Shown: positions 48,814-58,987 of the stretch, one piece after another
Layout: each line of letters begins with the position of its first letter
How positions within the stretch are numbered: the stretch's first letter is position 1
Source of the DNA: Aquabacterium sp.
Lineage (GTDB): Bacteria; Pseudomonadota; Gammaproteobacteria; Burkholderiales; Burkholderiaceae_C
Length of the DNA stretch: 64,000 nt
NCBI GenBank assembly: GCA_023266355.1
Contig: JAHFQM010000002.1
Location: 62,001 to 126,000, forward strand
Direction of reading: 5' to 3'
Translations under genes and position numbers: made by a program
The notes under the pieces: generated by a model
Told to the model about the DNA's origin: nothing
Database searches by the model: none
The model's input: the letters and a program-made list of their open reading frames with translations, nothing else

Positions 48814-48843
48814 TTGTCTGGGGTGCATGTTCCATGCTATAAT
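48814..48843 (+). promoter_or_regulatory. rpsB-tsf promoter
   Basis: -35 TTGTCT (48814-48819), 18-base spacer, -10 TATAAT (48838-48843). The most convincing sigma-70 promoter in the window, giving a leader of about 160 nt before rpsB, as expected for a ribosomal protein gene under autogenous control. Confidence 0.75.
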
Positions 48844-48851
48844 CCCAGAGT

Positions 48852-48907
48852 TTTCCTGGTTTTGCCAGGGAAACACCGATGCGGCGGCGCTGAAGCCGCC
48901 TTTGTTT
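48852..48907 (+). promoter_or_regulatory. Two-hairpin leader of rpsB
   Basis: First hairpin: TTTCCTGG with CCAGG-G-AAA (48852-48873), one bulged G. Second: GGCGGC with GCCGCC (48883-48900), 6-base loop, directly followed by TTTGTTTG. The second resembles a weak intrinsic terminator. Ribosomal protein S2 represses its own operon through the leader in E. coli, so these may be the S2-responsive elements; the structure does not obviously match the gammaproteobacterial one. Confidence 0.45.
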
Positions 48908-49009
48908 GATCGAGAAACGCGAATCGCGGCATTCCAAGGTGCTGCCCGGGCTGTTTTGGTGCCAGGGCGGTTTCAGCCGGATTCAAGACTCAACCTCTGG
49001 AGCTACACA

Positions 49010-49762
49010 ATGACTGTGTCCATGCGCGACATGCTGGAAGCCGGTGTCCATTTCGGCCACCAAACCCGCTTCTGGAACCCCAAGATGGCCCCGTACATCT
49101 TCGGCCATCGCAACAAGATTCACATCATCAACCTTGAGAAGACTCAGCCTGCGTTCGAAGACGCCCTGAAGTTCATCAAGCAGCTGTCGGCCCGCCGCGG
49201 CACCGTGATGATGATCGGCACCAAGCGCCAAGCCCGCGACGTGATCGCCCTGGAAGCCGAACGCGCTGGCGTTCCCTTCGTGAACCAGCGCTGGCTGGGC
49301 GGCATGCTGACCAACTTCAAGACCGTCAAGGGTTCGCTGAAGAAGCTCAAGGACATGCAAGTTCAAGTCGAAGCCGGCCTGGACAACCTGAAGAAGAAGG
49401 AAGGCCTGCTGTTCCAACGCGAGCTGAACAAGCTGGAAAAAGACATCGGCGGCATCCAGGACATGGGCGCACTGCCTGACGCCCTGTTCGTCATCGACGT
49501 CGGTTACCACAAGATCGCCATCCTGGAAGCCAAGAAGCTGGGCATTCCCGTGATCGGCGTCGTGGACACCAACCACTCGCCCGAAGGCATCGACTACGTC
49601 ATCCCCGGCAACGACGACTCCTCCAAGGCTGTCGCCCTGTACGCCAAGGCTGTCGCTGACGCCATCCTGGACGGCAAGGCCAACGCGATCAATGAAGTGG
49701 TGGCTGCCGTCGCTTCCGCTGGCGACGACGAGTTCGTGGAAGTCAACGAAGAAGCCGTCTGA
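49010..49762 (+). CDS. rpsB: 30S ribosomal protein S2
   Basis: Small-subunit protein that is required for S1 binding. 250 aa, beginning [20 protein letters not shown] and carrying [16 protein letters not shown], both invariant in the family. Ends acidic. It opens the long rpsB-to-rnhB cluster. Confidence 0.98.
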   Translation: MTVSMRDMLEAGVHFGHQTRFWNPKMAPYIFGHRNKIHIINLEKTQPAFEDALKFIKQLSARRGTVMMIGTKRQARDVIALEAERAGVPFVNQRWLGGMLTNFKTVKGSLKKLKDMQVQVEAGLDNLKKKEGLLFQRELNKLEKDIGGIQDMGALPDALFVIDVGYHKIAILEAKKLGIPVIGVVDTNHSPEGIDYVIPGNDDSSKAVALYAKAVADAILDGKANAINEVVAAVASAGDDEFVEVNEEAV

Positions 49763-49780
49763 CGCGACTTCACCCAGACC

Positions 49781-49807
49781 AAAGGGGCTGATTCAGCCCC
49801 TTTTTTT
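49781..49807 (+). terminator. Intrinsic terminator between rpsB and tsf
   Basis: Perfect 10-bp stem AAAGGGGCTG / CAGCCCCTTT, 3-base loop, then four T. It lies 18 bases after the rpsB stop and 58 bases before the tsf ATG, so it probably lets only part of the transcripts continue into tsf. Confidence 0.85.
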
Positions 49808-49865
49808 CAGCAAGATTTTGTGTGAGGCGGTGATGACACCGCCCCTGAACCAAACGGAGAAAGAT

Positions 49866-50750
49866 ATGGCTGCAATCACCGCCAGCATGGTCGCCGAACT
49901 GCGCGCCAAGACCGACGCCCCGATGATGGAGTGCAAGAAGGCCCTGACCGAGGCCGAGGGCGACTTCGCCAAGGCCGAAGAAATCCTGCGCGTCAAGCTG
50001 GGCAGCAAGGCTTCGAAGGCCGCCACCCGCGTGACCGCCGAAGGCATCGTTTCTGCCTTCATCGACGGCACCACCGGCGCCCTGGTCGAGATCAACTGCG
50101 AAACCGACTTCGTGTCGAAGAACGACGACTTCCTGGGCTTCGGCAAGGCCGTGGCCGAGCTGATCGCCAAGCAGAACCCCGCTGACGTGGAAGCCCTGTC
50201 GGCCCTGGAGCTGAACGGCGCCACCGTGGAAGCCACCCGTTCCGCCCTGATCGGCAAGATCGGCGAGAACATGACGATCCGCCGCTTTAAGCGCTTCTCG
50301 GGCGCCAACCAGCTGGCCGCCTACCTGCACGGTTCGCGCATCGGCGTGGTGGTCGAGTTCACCGGCAGCGACGTGGCCGCCAAGGACGTCGCCATGCACG
50401 TGGCCGCCATGAAGCCTGTGTCGCTGTCGTCGAACGATGTGCCCGCCGCCCTGATCGAGATCGAGCGCAGCGTGGCCACCGCCAAGGCCGCCGAGTCCGG
50501 CAAGCCTGCCGACATCGCTGCCAAGATGATCGAAGGTGCTGTGCAGAAGTACCTGAAGGAAGTCTCCCTGTTCAACCAGGTCTTCGTGAAGGCCGCTGAT
50601 GGCAAGCAGACCGTCGAGGCTTACCTGAAGTCGGCCAACACTGAAGTCAAGGGCTTCACGATGTTCACCGTGGGTGAAGGCATCGAGAAGAAGCAAGAAG
50701 ACTTCGCTGCCGAAGTGGCCGCGACGCTGGCCGCTGCCAAGGCTCAGTAA
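49866..50750 (+). CDS. tsf: Elongation factor Ts
   Basis: Guanine nucleotide exchange factor for EF-Tu. 294 aa: an N-terminal UBA-like domain, [18 protein letters not shown], the signature [10 protein letters not shown] near residue 80, then the two-part core. Ribosome site GGAGAAAGAT precedes the ATG. Expression relative to rpsB is probably set by the terminator at 49781. Confidence 0.98.
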   Translation: MAAITASMVAELRAKTDAPMMECKKALTEAEGDFAKAEEILRVKLGSKASKAATRVTAEGIVSAFIDGTTGALVEINCETDFVSKNDDFLGFGKAVAELIAKQNPADVEALSALELNGATVEATRSALIGKIGENMTIRRFKRFSGANQLAAYLHGSRIGVVVEFTGSDVAAKDVAMHVAAMKPVSLSSNDVPAALIEIERSVATAKAAESGKPADIAAKMIEGAVQKYLKEVSLFNQVFVKAADGKQTVEAYLKSANTEVKGFTMFTVGEGIEKKQEDFAAEVAATLAAAKAQ

Positions 50751-50762
50751 AGTCAGGCAAAC

Positions 50763-50792
50763 ATCCAAGGGGGCTTCGGCCCCCTTCTGGAT
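50763..50792 (+). terminator. Terminator-like hairpin after tsf
   Basis: Stem AAGGGGGC / GCCCCCTT with a TTCG loop, extended by ATCC/GGAT after small internal mismatches. It lacks a good T tract, so may be only partly effective. It separates tsf from pyrH. Confidence 0.6.
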
Positions 50793-50885
50793 GGTGCCGT
50801 GCACAGGGCTGGACTTGCGTTACAGTCCTTGCGCTTGGCACCCTTCCACGCCATACAAAATCGAACACGTCCAGGACACCCGCCC

Positions 50886-51596
50886 ATGCCCGCTTACAAG
50901 CGCATCCTTCTGAAACTCTCCGGTGAGGCCCTGATGGGCGAAGATGCCTATGGCATCAACCGTGCCACCATCGTGCGCATGGTCCGCGAGATCCAGGAAG
51001 TGACGGAGCTGGGCACGCAGGTGGCCGTGGTCATCGGCGGCGGCAACATCTTCCGCGGTGTCGCGGGAGGCTCCGTCGGCATGGACCGCGCCACCGCCGA
51101 CTACATGGGCATGCTGGCCACCGTGATGAACTCGCTGGCCTTGGCCGACACCATGCGCCAGGAAGGCATGACCGCCCGCGTCATGTCGGCCATCAGCATC
51201 GACCAGGTGGTCGAGCCTTATGTGCGCCCCAAGGCGCTGCAATACCTCGAAGAAGGCAAGGTGGTGGTGTTCGCCGCCGGCACCGGCAACCCCTTCTTCA
51301 CGACCGACACGGCCGCCGCCCTGCGTGGCGCCGAAATCGGTGCCGAGATCATGCTCAAGGCCACGAAGGTGGATGGCGTGTACACGGCCGACCCCAAGAA
51401 GGACCCGTCGGCCACCCGTTACGCCAGCATCACCTTCGACGAGGCCTTGATCAAGAATTTGCAGGTGCTGGACGCCACGGCCTTCGCGCTGTGCCGCGAT
51501 CAGAACCTGCCCTTGAAGGTGTTCTCCATCTTCAAGCCGGGCGCGCTCAAGCGCGTTGTGCAAGGCGAGGATGAGGGCACGCTGGTGCACGTCTGA
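50886..51596 (+). CDS. pyrH: UMP kinase
   Basis: Bacterial UMP kinase of the amino acid kinase fold, hexameric and allosterically regulated by GTP and UTP. 236 aa: [22 protein letters not shown] and [12 protein letters not shown] are the phosphate and UMP-binding motifs, and [13 protein letters not shown] is near residue 138. It lies between tsf and frr as in nearly all bacteria. Confidence 0.97.
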   Translation: MPAYKRILLKLSGEALMGEDAYGINRATIVRMVREIQEVTELGTQVAVVIGGGNIFRGVAGGSVGMDRATADYMGMLATVMNSLALADTMRQEGMTARVMSAISIDQVVEPYVRPKALQYLEEGKVVVFAAGTGNPFFTTDTAAALRGAEIGAEIMLKATKVDGVYTADPKKDPSATRYASITFDEALIKNLQVLDATAFALCRDQNLPLKVFSIFKPGALKRVVQGEDEGTLVHV

Positions 51597-51674
51597 GCAC
51601 CTGGCAGCTCCTGTCCTCCTGTTTACTGTCTCACGCGTTGGTGAGAGCGCATCGCACCACGCACGGAGCTTCCC

Positions 51675-52235
51675 ATGAGCATCGCTGACATCAAGAAAAA
51701 CGCCGAGCAGAAAATGCTCAAGTCCATCGAGGCTTTCAAGAGCGAACTGGCCAAGGTCCGCACCGGCCGCGCTCACCCTGGCATCCTCGACCAGGTGCAG
51801 ATCGACTATTACGGCTCGATGGTGCCCATCAGCCAGGTCGCCAACCTGACCCTGATCGACGCGCGCACCATCGGTGTGCAGCCTTGGGAAAAAGGCATGG
51901 GCGCCAAGATCGAGAAGGCCATCCGCGAATCCGACCTGGGCCTGAACCCCGCCGCGCAGGGTGACCTGATCCGCGTGCCGATGCCCGCCCTGACGGAAGA
52001 GCGCCGCCGCGAACTGACCAAGCTCGTCAAGGGCGAAGGCGAAGATGCCAAGGTGGCCGTGCGCAACCTGCGCCGTGACGCCAACGACCACGCCAAGCGC
52101 CTGCTCAAGGACAAGGAAATCACCGAAGACGATGACCGCCGTTCGCAGGACGACATCCAGAAGCTGACGGACAAGACCATTGCCGACATCGACAAGCTGG
52201 TCCAGGTCAAGGAAGCCGAGATCATGGCCGTCTGA
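51675..52235 (+). CDS. frr: Ribosome recycling factor
   Basis: Splits post-termination ribosomes with EF-G. 186 aa of all-helical domain I and a small domain II, with [16 protein letters not shown] near the start and [20 protein letters not shown]. The 78-base gap before it contains a 6-bp TCTCAC/GTGAGA hairpin (51629-51646) without a T tract. Confidence 0.97.
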   Translation: MSIADIKKNAEQKMLKSIEAFKSELAKVRTGRAHPGILDQVQIDYYGSMVPISQVANLTLIDARTIGVQPWEKGMGAKIEKAIRESDLGLNPAAQGDLIRVPMPALTEERRRELTKLVKGEGEDAKVAVRNLRRDANDHAKRLLKDKEITEDDDRRSQDDIQKLTDKTIADIDKLVQVKEAEIMAV

Positions 52236-52259
52236 CGCGGCCGGTCTCTCAGACTCTCG

Positions 52260-52297
52260 GGGCGGCATGACCGCCTCGCTGTTTTTCTGGGCCGCCC
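52260..52297 (+). other. Mutually exclusive hairpins between frr and uppS
   Basis: GGCGG (52261-52265) can pair with CCGCC (52271-52275), seven bases before TTTTT, or GGGCGGC (52260-52266) can pair with GCCGCCC (52291-52297), burying the T run in the loop. The arrangement allows alternative folds before uppS; whether it works as an attenuator is unknown. Confidence 0.3.
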
Positions 52298-52336
52298 TCA
52301 GGGTGACCCTTGCACGCACCGACATCTTGTAAGCCG

Positions 52337-53098
52337 ATGGCAGACGCACGCACGCCGGACCCGATCCCTCGCCACATCGCCATCGTCATGGACGGCAATG
52401 GCCGCTGGGCGCGCAAGCGCTTCATGCCCCGCGGGGTGGGGCACAAGGCGGGCGTGGATGCGCTGGTCAAGGTGGTGCAGGCGGCGGCCGACCGGGGCGT
52501 GGGCTTTCTCACGGTGTTCGCGTTCTCATCGGAGAACTGGAAGCGGCCCGAGGAAGAGGTGTCTGGCCTGATGGGGCTCTTGCTGGTGGCGCTGTCCAAG
52601 CACCTCACGCGACTGAAGGCCGATGGTGTGCGCATCCGCATCGTGGGTGATCTGGACAATGTGTCCGAGAAGGTTCGCAATGCTTTGCTGGACGCCCAGT
52701 CGAACACGGTGGACAACAGCCGCCTGGTCCTGACGGTGGCCTTCAATTACGGTGGGCGCTGGGACATCGTCCAAGCCTGCCAGAAGGCGGTGGCGGCGGG
52801 TTTGACGCCAGCGCAACTGACGGAAGAGGCCTTGTCTCGCCACATGGCCATGGCCTACGCGCCGGACCCCGATCTGTTCATCCGCACGGGCGGCGAGGTT
52901 CGCCTGTCCAACTTCCTGCTGTGGCAGAGTGCTTATGCCGAGCTGGTCTTCACCGACTGCCTCTGGCCCGATTTCGATGCGGCCGAGCTGGACCGCGCCA
53001 TCGCCGCATTTGCCCGCCGTGAGCGCCGTTTTGGCGATGTGGGCAGTTCGGGCGAAGGTGTGGGTGCCATCGGCGCCGACCTCATCCCCAAGGAGTGA
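52337..53098 (+). CDS. uppS: Undecaprenyl diphosphate synthase
   Basis: Cis-prenyltransferase that makes the C55 lipid carrier for peptidoglycan and LPS. 253 aa; HIAIVMDGNGRWA contains the catalytic D19, and GVGFLTVFAFSSENWKRP follows. The ATG at 52337 is used; TTG at 52310 could add nine residues. It uses isoprenoid units from the MEP pathway (dxr and ispG here). Confidence 0.96.
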   Translation: MADARTPDPIPRHIAIVMDGNGRWARKRFMPRGVGHKAGVDALVKVVQAAADRGVGFLTVFAFSSENWKRPEEEVSGLMGLLLVALSKHLTRLKADGVRIRIVGDLDNVSEKVRNALLDAQSNTVDNSRLVLTVAFNYGGRWDIVQACQKAVAAGLTPAQLTEEALSRHMAMAYAPDPDLFIRTGGEVRLSNFLLWQSAYAELVFTDCLWPDFDAAELDRAIAAFARRERRFGDVGSSGEGVGAIGADLIPKE

Positions 53099-53099
53099 A

Positions 53100-54014
53100 A
53101 TGCTCAAGCAACGCGTGATCACGGGCCTGATCCTGTTGGCCATCCTCCTGCCGACCTTGCTGGCGGAGGCCGCCTGGCCCTTTGCGCTGCTGACCCTGGT
53201 GTTCATCTCCGCGGCAGGCTGGGAGTGGTCGCGCTTGAACGAGGCGCCAGGCGCCCGTGCGTGGCTGCTGGGGGCCGCTGTGGCCGGTGCCTGCGTGTAC
53301 GTGGCCCATGCTTTCCACCTGCCGCTGTGGGGCAACGTTGCCCAAGGCGTGACGCCACACGTCCATGCGGCCGGCCATGCGCTGGTGGGCTTCATTGCCC
53401 CGGCCGAGGTGTGGCTGGGTTCGACCTTGTTGTGGGTGGTGGGTGGTGCGCTGGCCTTGCGCTGGGGCCCGACGCACTGGCTGCAGGTGCCGCAAGGCGT
53501 GCGCCGCTTGCTGGGCCTGGCCTTGCTGGTGTTGGCCTGGATGGCGCTGGTCGAAAGCAGAGCGCAGGGCCTGAACTACCTGCTGTCGGTGTTCTGCCTG
53601 GTGTGGGGCGCCGACATCGGTGCCTACTTTGGTGGCCGCGCTTTCGGCAAGCACAAGCTGGCGCCCAGCATCAGCCCGGGCAAGAGCTGGGAGGGTGTGG
53701 CGGCCGGCATGGTCGCCGTGCTGCTGCTGGCCGCCGGCTGGCTGGTGGTCGACCAGCAATGGGCCGTCGATTCCCCGAGCCTTTACAGCCGGTTGCAATG
53801 GGGCCTGGGCGTGCCGGGCATGGTGCTGGCCTTGCTGGCCCTGGCTGGCTTGAGCGTGGTCGGCGACCTGTTCGAATCCTTGATCAAACGGCAGGCTGGG
53901 GCCAAGGACAGCAGCCAGTTGCTGCCAGGCCATGGCGGTGTGCTGGACCGCATCGATGCGCTCTTGCCGGTGTTGCCCGTTTCCCTTGCCCTGATGACGC
54001 TGTGCCATGGTTGA
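53100..54014 (+). CDS. cdsA: Phosphatidate cytidylyltransferase
   Basis: Makes CDP-diacylglycerol, the precursor of all phospholipids, in the inner membrane. 304 aa with about eight membrane segments and the C-terminal signature combining [15 protein letters not shown] and [12 protein letters not shown]. The start is one base after the uppS stop (TGAAATG), with AAGGAG before it. Confidence 0.95.
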   Translation: MLKQRVITGLILLAILLPTLLAEAAWPFALLTLVFISAAGWEWSRLNEAPGARAWLLGAAVAGACVYVAHAFHLPLWGNVAQGVTPHVHAAGHALVGFIAPAEVWLGSTLLWVVGGALALRWGPTHWLQVPQGVRRLLGLALLVLAWMALVESRAQGLNYLLSVFCLVWGADIGAYFGGRAFGKHKLAPSISPGKSWEGVAAGMVAVLLLAAGWLVVDQQWAVDSPSLYSRLQWGLGVPGMVLALLALAGLSVVGDLFESLIKRQAGAKDSSQLLPGHGGVLDRIDALLPVLPVSLALMTLCHG

Positions 54015-55233
54015 TGCTGTGCCAATGACTGTGCCCATGAACGCCCGCCGCCAGCGCGTGTGCATCCTCGGGGCCACGGGCTCCATCGGGGTCAACACGC
54101 TGGACGTGATCTCGCGCCACCCCGACCGCTTCGAGGTCTGGGCGATCAGCGGGGCCAGCCGGGTGCCGGAGTTGTTCGCGCAGTGCCTGCAGTGGCGCCC
54201 GCGCTTCGCCGTCATGCCCGATGTGGCCAAGGCCGCCGAGTTGCGCCAGCAGGTGAGGGCGGCCGGTCTGCCCACCGAGGTGCTGGAGGGCGAACAGGCT
54301 CTGTGCGACGTGGCTTCGCACGCCGATGTGGACGTCGTCATGGGCGCCATCGTGGGTGCTGCCGGTCTGGCCCCATGCCTGGCGGCAGCCCGTGCGGGCA
54401 AGCGCCTGCTGCTGGCCAACAAGGAAGCCTTGGTGGTGGGCGGTGGCCTGTTCATGCAGGCCGTCGCCGAGGGCGGCGCCACCCTGGTGCCCATCGACAG
54501 CGAGCACTCGGCCATCTTCCAGTGCCTGCCGGAAGACCCGGCGACCTGGGCGCAGCGCGTCGACCACATCGTGCTGACCGCCTCGGGCGGCCCGTTCCGC
54601 GACCGCGATCCGGCCACGTTCGCCATCATCACGCCCGACCAGGCCTGCGCCCATCCCAACTGGGTCATGGGCCGCAAGATTTCGGTGGATTCGGCCACGA
54701 TGATGAACAAGGCGCTGGAGGTCATCGAGGCGCGCTGGCTGTTCGGCTTGACGCCGCAGCAAATCAAGGTCGTGCTGCACCCGCAAAGCATCGTCCACTC
54801 CATGGTGGTGTGCCGCGACCGTTCCGTGCTGGCGCAACTGGGCACGCCCGACATGCGGGTGCCGATCGCGTATGGCCTGTCCTGGCCACAGCGCATCGAG
54901 TCGGGCGCCGACCTGCTCGACTTCACCCAGCTCAAGGCCTTGACCTTCGACACGCCCGATGCCCGCCGCTATCCCGGTCTGCAACTGGCCTGGGAGACGC
55001 TGCTGGCTGCGCCGGGTCACACCTGTGTGTTGAACGCGGCCAACGAAGTTGCGGTCGAGGCCTTCCTGCAAGGTCGCATCCGTTTCGATCAGATCCACCA
55101 GGTCAATGCCCAGACCCTGTCAGACTGTCGGGTGCCGACAGGCGCGGCAGAATCGGTGGCGAACCTGCTGGCGCTGGACGCCGATGCCCGGCGCGTGGCG
55201 CAAGGCGTGGCCACAGGGTGTGGTCGGGCCTGA
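54007..55233 (+). CDS. dxr: 1-deoxy-D-xylulose 5-phosphate reductoisomerase
   Basis: Commits DXP to the MEP isoprenoid pathway using NADPH and a divalent metal. 408 aa; nucleotide-binding [13 protein letters not shown], metal and substrate motifs [23 protein letters not shown] and [18 protein letters not shown]. The ATG at 54007 overlaps cdsA by 8 bases; ATGs at 54025 or 54037 would give a length closer to E. coli Dxr. Confidence 0.96.
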   Translation: MVDAVPMTVPMNARRQRVCILGATGSIGVNTLDVISRHPDRFEVWAISGASRVPELFAQCLQWRPRFAVMPDVAKAAELRQQVRAAGLPTEVLEGEQALCDVASHADVDVVMGAIVGAAGLAPCLAAARAGKRLLLANKEALVVGGGLFMQAVAEGGATLVPIDSEHSAIFQCLPEDPATWAQRVDHIVLTASGGPFRDRDPATFAIITPDQACAHPNWVMGRKISVDSATMMNKALEVIEARWLFGLTPQQIKVVLHPQSIVHSMVVCRDRSVLAQLGTPDMRVPIAYGLSWPQRIESGADLLDFTQLKALTFDTPDARRYPGLQLAWETLLAAPGHTCVLNAANEVAVEAFLQGRIRFDQIHQVNAQTLSDCRVPTGAAESVANLLALDADARRVAQGVATGCGRA

Positions 55234-55299
55234 TGGCGACCCGCACTGGCGCAGCGTGAGCATTCCCCGCCCCTTGGGCTGGCCTGAAGGAGTAACCCC

Positions 55300-56676
55300 A
55301 TGACCGTGATCGCTTTCCTCGTGACCATCGGCGTGCTTGTGCTGATCCACGAGTACGGGCACTACCGCGCCGCGGTGGCCTGCGACGTGAAGGTGCTGCG
55401 GTTTTCGCTGGGCTTTGGCCGCGTGCTGTGGTCGCACACCCGTGGCGAGACCGAATTCGTGCTCTCGGCCCTGCCGCTGGGAGGCTACGTGAAGATGCTC
55501 GACGAGCGCGAAGGCACCGTGGACCCGGCAGAGCGCCACCGCGCCTTCAACCAGAAGCCGCTGCGTCAGCGCGCTTTCGTGGTGGCGGCCGGACCGCTGG
55601 CCAACCTCGCGTTGGCGGTGGTGCTGTACGCCTGCGTCAACTGGGCGGGGGTGCAGGAAGTGCGTCCCTGGATGGCCCAGCCGCGTGCCGACAGCATGAT
55701 CGCGCGTGCGGGCCTGGCTTCGCGCGACGAGGTCGTGGCGCTGCGTGCCGCCCAGTCCGACGACTGGACCCCCGTGCGCTCGATGACCGAATTGCAGTGG
55801 CTGTTCACGCGCGCCGCCGTCAAGGGGCAGGACGTGCAGCTGAGGGTGGCCGCTCGCGCCACCGACAGCGCGGCTTTGGGCGCGCAGCGCACGGTGTCGC
55901 TGGCGCTGTCCTCGGTGCCCGCGTCCGAGGTGGACAACGGCTTGCTGGAGCGCCTCGGTTTCAGCGGCCCCTATGCCGACCCCGTCGTGGCCCAGGTGGT
56001 GCCTGGCGGCCCGGCCGAGAAGGGCGGTCTGCGTCAAGGTGACCGCGTCTTGCTGCTCAATGGCCAGATCGTCTATGACGCCGGCCAGTTGCGCCAGGCC
56101 ATCCGCGACAGCGCCGTGCAGGGCAAGCCCCAGCCCCTGCTGGTGCGCATCGAGCGCGCGGGTCGGGTCCAGGAAGTGACCTTGCAGCCTGTGATGAAGG
56201 ACGTGCAGGGCAAGTTGCTGCCCCGCATCGAGGCAGGCCTGGGTGGTCCCGTGGCCATGACCGAGGTGCACTACGGCGCCATCGAAGGCTTCACCCGTGC
56301 GGTCGCCAAAACTTGGGACGTCGCCACGCTCAGCCTGGACATGCTGGGCAAGATGCTCGTGGGCGAGGCCTCCATCAAGAACCTCAGCGGCCCGATCACC
56401 ATCGCGGACTACGCGGGCAAGTCGGCGCAATTGGGCTGGGTCTATTACGTGGGCTTCCTGGCCCTGGTCAGCGTCAGCCTGGGTGTGTTGAACCTGCTGC
56501 CGCTGCCCGTCCTCGATGGCGGGCACCTCATGTATTATCTTTTTGAAAGTGTCACGGGCCGGCCTGTTTCCGATCGCTGGCTTGAACGTCTGCAGCGGGG
56601 TGGGGTTGCCATCATGTTGTTGATGATGTCCCTGGCCCTGTACAACGACTTCGCGCGCCTGCTGGGCGCGCCATGA
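55300..56676 (+). CDS. rseP: Site-2 metalloprotease RseP
   Basis: Intramembrane zinc protease that cuts the anti-sigma factor RseA after DegS, releasing sigma-E. 458 aa; HEYGH at residues 17-21 in the first membrane segment is the zinc site, two PDZ regions occupy about residues 115-300, and LNLLPLPVLDGGH is the third-ligand motif. AAGGAG precedes the ATG. It is coupled to bamA by an ATGA overlap, linking envelope-stress signalling to outer-membrane assembly. Confidence 0.96.
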   Translation: MTVIAFLVTIGVLVLIHEYGHYRAAVACDVKVLRFSLGFGRVLWSHTRGETEFVLSALPLGGYVKMLDEREGTVDPAERHRAFNQKPLRQRAFVVAAGPLANLALAVVLYACVNWAGVQEVRPWMAQPRADSMIARAGLASRDEVVALRAAQSDDWTPVRSMTELQWLFTRAAVKGQDVQLRVAARATDSAALGAQRTVSLALSSVPASEVDNGLLERLGFSGPYADPVVAQVVPGGPAEKGGLRQGDRVLLLNGQIVYDAGQLRQAIRDSAVQGKPQPLLVRIERAGRVQEVTLQPVMKDVQGKLLPRIEAGLGGPVAMTEVHYGAIEGFTRAVAKTWDVATLSLDMLGKMLVGEASIKNLSGPITIADYAGKSAQLGWVYYVGFLALVSVSLGVLNLLPLPVLDGGHLMYYLFESVTGRPVSDRWLERLQRGGVAIMLLMMSLALYNDFARLLGAP

Positions 56677-58985
56677 TCTTTCACATGCACATCCCCTCCA
56701 TGACCGTCCGCCTCAAGCCGACCCTGCTCGCCGCCTTGCTGGCGTCTTCCGTGTTCCAGGCCGCTTGGGCGGTCGAGCCCTTCGTCCTGCGAGACATCCG
56801 CGTGGAGGGCTTGCAGCGTGCCGATGCCGGCACGGTGTTCGCCTCGCTGCCTTTCCGTGTGGGCGACACCTACACCGATGACAAAGGCTCCGCAGGCCTG
56901 CGCGCGCTGTTCGCCACGGGCCTGTTCAAGGACGTGCGCATCGAGGTCGATGGCAACGTCATCGTGGTGGTCGTGGAGGAACGCCCTGCGATCGCCCGCG
57001 TCGAATTCGTCGGCACCAAGGAGTTCGACAAGGACGCCCTCGTCAAGGCCCTGAAGGATGTGGGCATCGCCGAAGGCCAGCCCTTCGACCGCGCCCTGGC
57101 CGACCGTGCGGAGCAGGAGCTCAAGCGGCAGTACCTCACGCGCAGCCTGTACGGCGCCGAGGTGGTCACCACGATCACCCCGGCCGAGCGCAACCGCGTC
57201 AACGTGACCTTCACCGTCACCGAAGGCGAGGTCACCAAGATCAAGAACATCCGCATCACGGGCAGCAAGGCCTTCTCGGAGAGCACGCTGCTGTCGCAGC
57301 TGGACCTGACCTCTGGCGGCTGGCTGAGCTGGTACACCAAGTCCGACCAGTACGCGCGCTCCAAGCTCAATGCCGACCTGGAAACGCTGAAGTCCTACTA
57401 CCTCAACCGCGGCTACCTCGAGTTCCGGATCGAGTCCGCCCAGGTGGCCATCTCGCCGGACAAGCAAGACATCTCCCTGGTCATCAACGTCATCGAAGGC
57501 CCGCTCTACACCGTCACCGGCGTCAAGCTCGAAGGCGAGTACCTGGGCAAGGAGGCGACCTTCCGCAAGCTGATCGGCATCAAGGTGGGCGAGCCCTACC
57601 AGGCCGATGCCGTGGCGGCCACCAACAAGGCCTTCACCGACCGCTTCGCGACCTATGGCTACGCGTTCGCGCGGGTGGACGTCCGCCCTGAGCTCGACCG
57701 CGAGAAGGGCCAGGCGGTCATCACCCTGGTGGCCCAGCCGCAGCGCCGCGTGTACGTGCGCCGCGTCAACGTGGCCGGCAACTCGCGCACCCGCGATGAG
57801 GTGATTCGCCGCGAATTCCGCCAGTTCGAATCGGCCTGGTACGACGGCCAGAAGATCAAGCTTTCACGCGACCGTGTGGACCGCCTGGGCTACTTCAAGA
57901 ACGTCGGCGTGGACACGGCCGAAGTGCCGGGTACCGTGGACCAGGTGGACCTGACCGTCGCGGTCGAGGAAAAGCCCACCGGCAACCTGATGCTGGGCGC
58001 GGGCTTCTCGTCGGCCGAAAAGCTCACCCTGTCGGCGTCCATCAAGCAGGACAACGTCTTTGGCACCGGCAACTACCTGGGCGTGGAAGTCAACACCGGC
58101 AAGTACAACCGGACCCTGGTGCTCAGCACCGTGGACCCGTACTTCACCGACTCGGGCGTGTCGCGTTCGTATGACGTGTTCTTCCGCACCTCGCGCCCGC
58201 TGAACACGCAGGGCGGCAATTACCGCATCGAGACGGCCGGTGGCGCCATCCGCTTCGGCGTGCCCTTCACCGAGTTCGACACGGTGTTCTTTGGTCTGGG
58301 CGCGGAGTCCACCGCCATCAAGGGCACGACCGGTCTGCCCGTCAGTTACCGCCTGTTCCGCGAGAACTTCGGCGACCGGGTGGTCTCGATCCCCCTGACG
58401 GCAGGCTGGGCCCGCGACTCCCGCGACAGCACCATCGCGCCCAGCAATGGTCGCTACATGCGTGTGAACCTGGAAAACGGCCTCCTGGGCGACACCCGTT
58501 ACCTGCGCAGCGACTTCCAGGTCCAGCAGTACTTCCCGATCACCAAGGGCTACACCTTGGGGCTGAACAGCGAGTTTGGCTACGGTCGAGGCCTGCAAGG
58601 CAAGCCGTACCCGGTGTTCAAGAACTTCTATGGCGGTGGCCTGGGTTCGGTGCGCGGCTTCGAGCAGAATTCCTTGGGCCCGGTGGACATCGAAGGCGCC
58701 TACATCGGCGGCAACAAACGCGTGAATTTGAACGCCGAGATGTACGTGCCTTTCCCTGGGGCGGGCAACGACCGCACCCTGCGCCTGTTCGGCTACATGG
58801 ATGTCGGCAACGTGTGGGGCGAGCAGCAAACCATGAAATTCCGCGAACTCCGCGCCTCGGTGGGCGTGGGCGTGAGCTGGGTTTCGCCCGTGGGGCCGCT
58901 CAAGCTGAGCTATGGCAAGCCGGTGAAGTCCTTCGATCAAGATAAAATCCAGTCACTTCAGTTCCAGATTGGCACGGCTTTCTGA
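56673..58985 (+). CDS. bamA: Outer membrane assembly factor BamA
   Basis: Central Omp85 protein that folds and inserts outer-membrane beta barrels. 770 aa: a signal peptide ending AAWA, five POTRA domains (about 35-430) and a 16-strand barrel, with VRGFEQNSLGP the conserved loop-6 VRGF motif, and a C-terminal Phe. The ATG at 56673 overlaps rseP; the ATG at 56700 would give a shorter, more typical signal peptide. Works with BamB and BamD from this window. Confidence 0.96.
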   Translation: MIFHMHIPSMTVRLKPTLLAALLASSVFQAAWAVEPFVLRDIRVEGLQRADAGTVFASLPFRVGDTYTDDKGSAGLRALFATGLFKDVRIEVDGNVIVVVVEERPAIARVEFVGTKEFDKDALVKALKDVGIAEGQPFDRALADRAEQELKRQYLTRSLYGAEVVTTITPAERNRVNVTFTVTEGEVTKIKNIRITGSKAFSESTLLSQLDLTSGGWLSWYTKSDQYARSKLNADLETLKSYYLNRGYLEFRIESAQVAISPDKQDISLVINVIEGPLYTVTGVKLEGEYLGKEATFRKLIGIKVGEPYQADAVAATNKAFTDRFATYGYAFARVDVRPELDREKGQAVITLVAQPQRRVYVRRVNVAGNSRTRDEVIRREFRQFESAWYDGQKIKLSRDRVDRLGYFKNVGVDTAEVPGTVDQVDLTVAVEEKPTGNLMLGAGFSSAEKLTLSASIKQDNVFGTGNYLGVEVNTGKYNRTLVLSTVDPYFTDSGVSRSYDVFFRTSRPLNTQGGNYRIETAGGAIRFGVPFTEFDTVFFGLGAESTAIKGTTGLPVSYRLFRENFGDRVVSIPLTAGWARDSRDSTIAPSNGRYMRVNLENGLLGDTRYLRSDFQVQQYFPITKGYTLGLNSEFGYGRGLQGKPYPVFKNFYGGGLGSVRGFEQNSLGPVDIEGAYIGGNKRVNLNAEMYVPFPGAGNDRTLRLFGYMDVGNVWGEQQTMKFRELRASVGVGVSWVSPVGPLKLSYGKPVKSFDQDKIQSLQFQIGTAF

Positions 58986-58987
58986 CC

